Shown: piece after piece, positions 62,319 through 64,000 of the stretch
Position numbering within the stretch: the stretch's first letter is position 1
How the letters are laid out: the number at the start of each line of letters is the position of its first letter
NCBI GenBank assembly: GCA_944368925.1
Contig: CALVXG010000001.1
Coordinates: 248,001-312,000, forward strand
Source of the DNA: an uncultured Clostridia bacterium
GTDB taxonomy: Bacteria; Bacillota; Clostridia; Christensenellales; Borkfalkiaceae
Length of the DNA: 64,000 nt
Reading direction: 5' to 3'
Position numbers and translations under genes: made by a program
The notes under the pieces: model-generated
What the model was told of the DNA's origin: nothing
Database searches by the model: none
Seen by the model: only the letters and a program-made list of their open reading frames with translations

Positions 62319-63077
62319 TCAGCCCTTCTCTTCGCCGCTTTCCTCTTCCCCGCTCTTTTCGGGGACGTTTTCTTTGTCGGAACGATCCTCCGTTTTCGGC
62401 GGATTCGCCCCGCCGTCGCGGATACAGAAATCGGCAATGCGGGAAGAAAACGGCAAAAACAGCTGTACCACGGGCCCCGTCAGGAGCACCGCGACCAACG
62501 TTCCCGCGCCGACCACGCCGCCGAGCGCCCAACCTATCGCGACAAATACCGCGTCGCACAACAAGCGCACCCAGCGGAATTGCAGATGGATACGGCTACC
62601 GACCTTGTCGGAAAGAATCATGGCCACAAGATCGTTCGGCCCCGTCCCCGAACGGCTCCCGATCACCACCGACATGCCGAACGCAAGGATAATGCACCCC
62701 GCGACCATGCAGACGATGCGCAGCCATAAAGGCGAATCTGCCCCGATTTTCCCCGAAAAAACCCACAAAAAGAAATCGATGATCCACCCGCCGCAAAACG
62801 CACAGACAAACGAACCGGGTTTTACGTAGCCGCGGGTGAAAATCAGCATGACGGCCAACAGCAAGACCAGCATGGCCACATGACAAGTCCCGATCCCGAA
62901 TCCCGTCAGCGTGGAAATCCCCTGCACGAGCACGGTAAAAGGATCCGAACCCAGGTTGGAAAGCAAAAAAAGCGTTACCCCGAAATGCGCAATGATAAGA
63001 CCCGCCAAAAGTACGGCCAGCCCCACGGCCCATTGCCGCAGCGTCCTCGCTTTGGTATCCGACTGAAACGTGGGCAT
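62319..63077 (-). CDS. YczE/YitT-like membrane protein
   Basis: This 252-residue protein has about five to six transmembrane helices (AVGLAVLLAGLIIAHFGVTLFL..., VAMLVLLLAVMLIF, IVCMVAGCIILAFGMSVVIG) with SNLGSDPFTVLVQGIS and SRSGTGPNDLVAMILS, conserved in the YczE/YyaS family. The C terminus is a charged Glu/Lys/Ser tail. Function in the family is unknown. GGAGGAGG fixes ATG 63077; the open frame further upstream covers the promoter and is not coding. Confidence 0.85.
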   Translation of the reverse strand: MPTFQSDTKARTLRQWAVGLAVLLAGLIIAHFGVTLFLLSNLGSDPFTVLVQGISTLTGFGIGTCHVAMLVLLLAVMLIFTRGYVKPGSFVCAFCGGWIIDFFLWVFSGKIGADSPLWLRIVCMVAGCIILAFGMSVVIGSRSGTGPNDLVAMILSDKVGSRIHLQFRWVRLLCDAVFVAIGWALGGVVGAGTLVAVLLTGPVVQLFLPFSSRIADFCIRDGGANPPKTEDRSDKENVPEKSGEEESGEEKG

Positions 63078-63140
63078 CGCCTTTCCTCCTCCTCCAAAGC
63101 CCGCACGGTTATCTTCTCTTGTGCCGGCCCTCGCCATACC

Positions 63141-63169
63141 ATTGTACTTTACTTTTTCCGCCCTGTCAA
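63141..63169 (-). promoter_or_regulatory. promoter of the YczE-like gene
   Basis: TTGACA (63164-63169) and TACAAT (63141-63146) are 17 bp apart on the minus strand. Confidence 0.75.
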
Positions 63170-63197
63170 GACGCTTTTCATTTTTTTCGCAAAAACC

Positions 63198-63274
63198 AGC
63201 CGCGGCAAAGCGCACGCTTTGCCGCGGCTTTTTCATGCAAAAAGGCGGTACCGCCAAGACACCGCCTTTTTGCT
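63198..63274 (-). terminator. terminators after hemZ
   Basis: AGCCGCGGCAAAGC pairs with its complement around GCAC (63198-63229), and AAAAAGGCGGT pairs with ACCGCCTTTTT (63239-63271). They lie immediately after the minus-strand stop at 63280. Confidence 0.75.
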
Positions 63275-63279
63275 CTTTT

Positions 63280-64000
63280 TTATTTTTCGCTCAGAAAGAG
63301 CTTTTTCGACTCGATGATCGAAGATATTTTCTGAATGTACGTCGGAATGTCTTTCGGCGCGCCGATCCTCTCGATTCTGCCTTCCGCGGGGAAAATCTTC
63401 TTCCCCACTGCATTCGCCCCGCAGGCAATGTTGTCCGAAATCTCTTCCATCACGTCCACATTGTAGATACACGCCTTGCCCGGCTTCGTCCAGCCCGTGT
63501 TCTCGCAGTTGCCCGCCATGTACTTCTGTCTGTACATATAGTACGGCACGTACCCCGCCGCATGCAGTTTCTCCCGCGAATAGGCGATCATCTCCGAAAT
63601 GTCCGCCACGCAAAGGTACGACTCCTCTTCTTTCAGCCGCGCGCCCTTTTTCAGGCACAGCGTGTGCACCGTGATATTCTCCGGTGAGAGCGCCGCCGCT
63701 TTGTCGACGCTCTCCTTAAATTCCTCCGCCGTCTCGCCCGTAAGTCCCGCGATCAGATCGCAGTTTACGTCGAAGCCGTACTTTTTCGCCATTTCAAACG
63801 CGCGGTAAATGTCCGCCGAGGTATGGTTTCTGCCGATCCGCTCCAGCGTGGCGTCGCTGAACGTCTGCGGATTCACGCAGATACGCGTCACGCCGTACTC
63901 TTTCAGCATCTGCAGCTTTTCGTCCGTAAATACGTCCGGCCGCCCCGCTTCCACCGTGTACTCCGCGCATTCCGCCGCGAACGGCGCCGCCGCGTTCAGC
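63280..64000 (-). CDS. hemZ: HemZ-like coproporphyrinogen dehydrogenase / radical SAM protein, N-terminal part cut by window edge
   Basis: The C-terminal 239 residues are visible. The frame continues beyond base 64000, so the radical-SAM CxxxCxxC motif lies outside the window. Visible: EYTVEAGRPD, VNPQTFSDATLERIGRNHTSADI, CDLIAGLTGET and YYMYRQKYMAGNCENTGW, the signature of HemZ in Firmicutes, an oxygen-independent coproporphyrinogen oxidase homologue. The natural substrate of HemZ is not firmly known. Confidence 0.85.
   Translation of the reverse strand, partial: LNAAAPFAAECAEYTVEAGRPDVFTDEKLQMLKEYGVTRICVNPQTFSDATLERIGRNHTSADIYRAFEMAKKYGFDVNCDLIAGLTGETAEEFKESVDKAAALSPENITVHTLCLKKGARLKEEESYLCVADISEMIAYSREKLHAAGYVPYYMYRQKYMAGNCENTGWTKPGKACIYNVDVMEEISDNIACGANAVGKKIFPAEGRIERIGAPKDIPTYIQKISSIIESKKLFLSEK

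Overview
The window looks like chromosome of an anaerobic, probably spore-forming Firmicute of the class Clostridia. This rests on GGAGG-type ribosome binding sites, consensus sigma-A promoters with 16-18 bp spacers, a T-box leader on ileS, a spoVT-spoVB-yabN gene order, a monomeric [FeFe]-hydrogenase-like protein, and a PerR/rubrerythrin/high-molecular-weight-rubredoxin oxygen defence set. A gut lineage related to Christensenellales is a guess; no 16S gene is present. Most genes are on the minus strand, so long open frames on the opposite strand are shadows of real genes. Both ends cut a gene: a Cd/Zn P-type ATPase on the left and a HemZ-like radical SAM protein on the right.

Region by region. 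0-5.2 kb: SmtB-type repressor plus metal ATPase, an RluA pseudouridine synthase, and feoAB iron uptake. 5.2-12.7 kb: a large surface protein, a second RluA enzyme, a 23S-type rRNA methyltransferase and ileS behind an Ile-specific T-box. 12.7-18.7 kb: a membrane-tethered double-HTH regulator, a small HTH protein, a CBS protein, a nitrilase-fold protein that has lost its catalytic triad, and ktrB-ktrA potassium uptake. 19-26.2 kb: an acyl-CoA-ligase-like enzyme with a membrane acyltransferase, then dusB, yabN/mazG, spoVB and spoVT. 26.4-32.8 kb: a P2-type ATPase with a terminator-containing leader, the hydrogenase-like protein and malQ. 32.8-33.8 kb: tRNA-Thr(CGT) next to a 70-bp duplication of its own 5' part, and an AT-rich foreign-looking gene.

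33.9-46.6 kb is a glycoside-use locus. A seven-gene minus-strand operon carries an ABC ATPase, a permease, a lipoprotein binding protein, a second permease, GH3, GH78 rhamnosidase and beta-phosphoglucomutase. A divergent AraC-GH39 fusion protein is its likely regulator. 46.9-50.3 kb is a TetR-controlled operon of a phytoene-desaturase-like flavoenzyme and a ferredoxin-type reductase. It is followed by an unusual G-rich, repeat-bearing non-coding island. 50.9-54.4 kb holds gap, an M29 aminopeptidase and fba. 54.8-57.3 kb holds an ATC-hydrolase-family protein and the oxidative stress cluster. 57.5-64 kb holds a prepilin-like protein with a large beta-rich ectodomain, pnp, rpsO, a YczE/YitT-like membrane protein and hemZ.

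The most interesting items are the AraC-GH39 fusion with its locus, the tRNA-Thr duplication scar, the G-rich repeat island, the terminator leader of the P2 ATPase, the triad-less nitrilase homologue, the membrane-anchored double-HTH regulator, the lone prepilin with overlapping leader hairpins, and the TetR-flavoenzyme-reductase operon. I saw no phage, insertion sequence, CRISPR array or rRNA gene.
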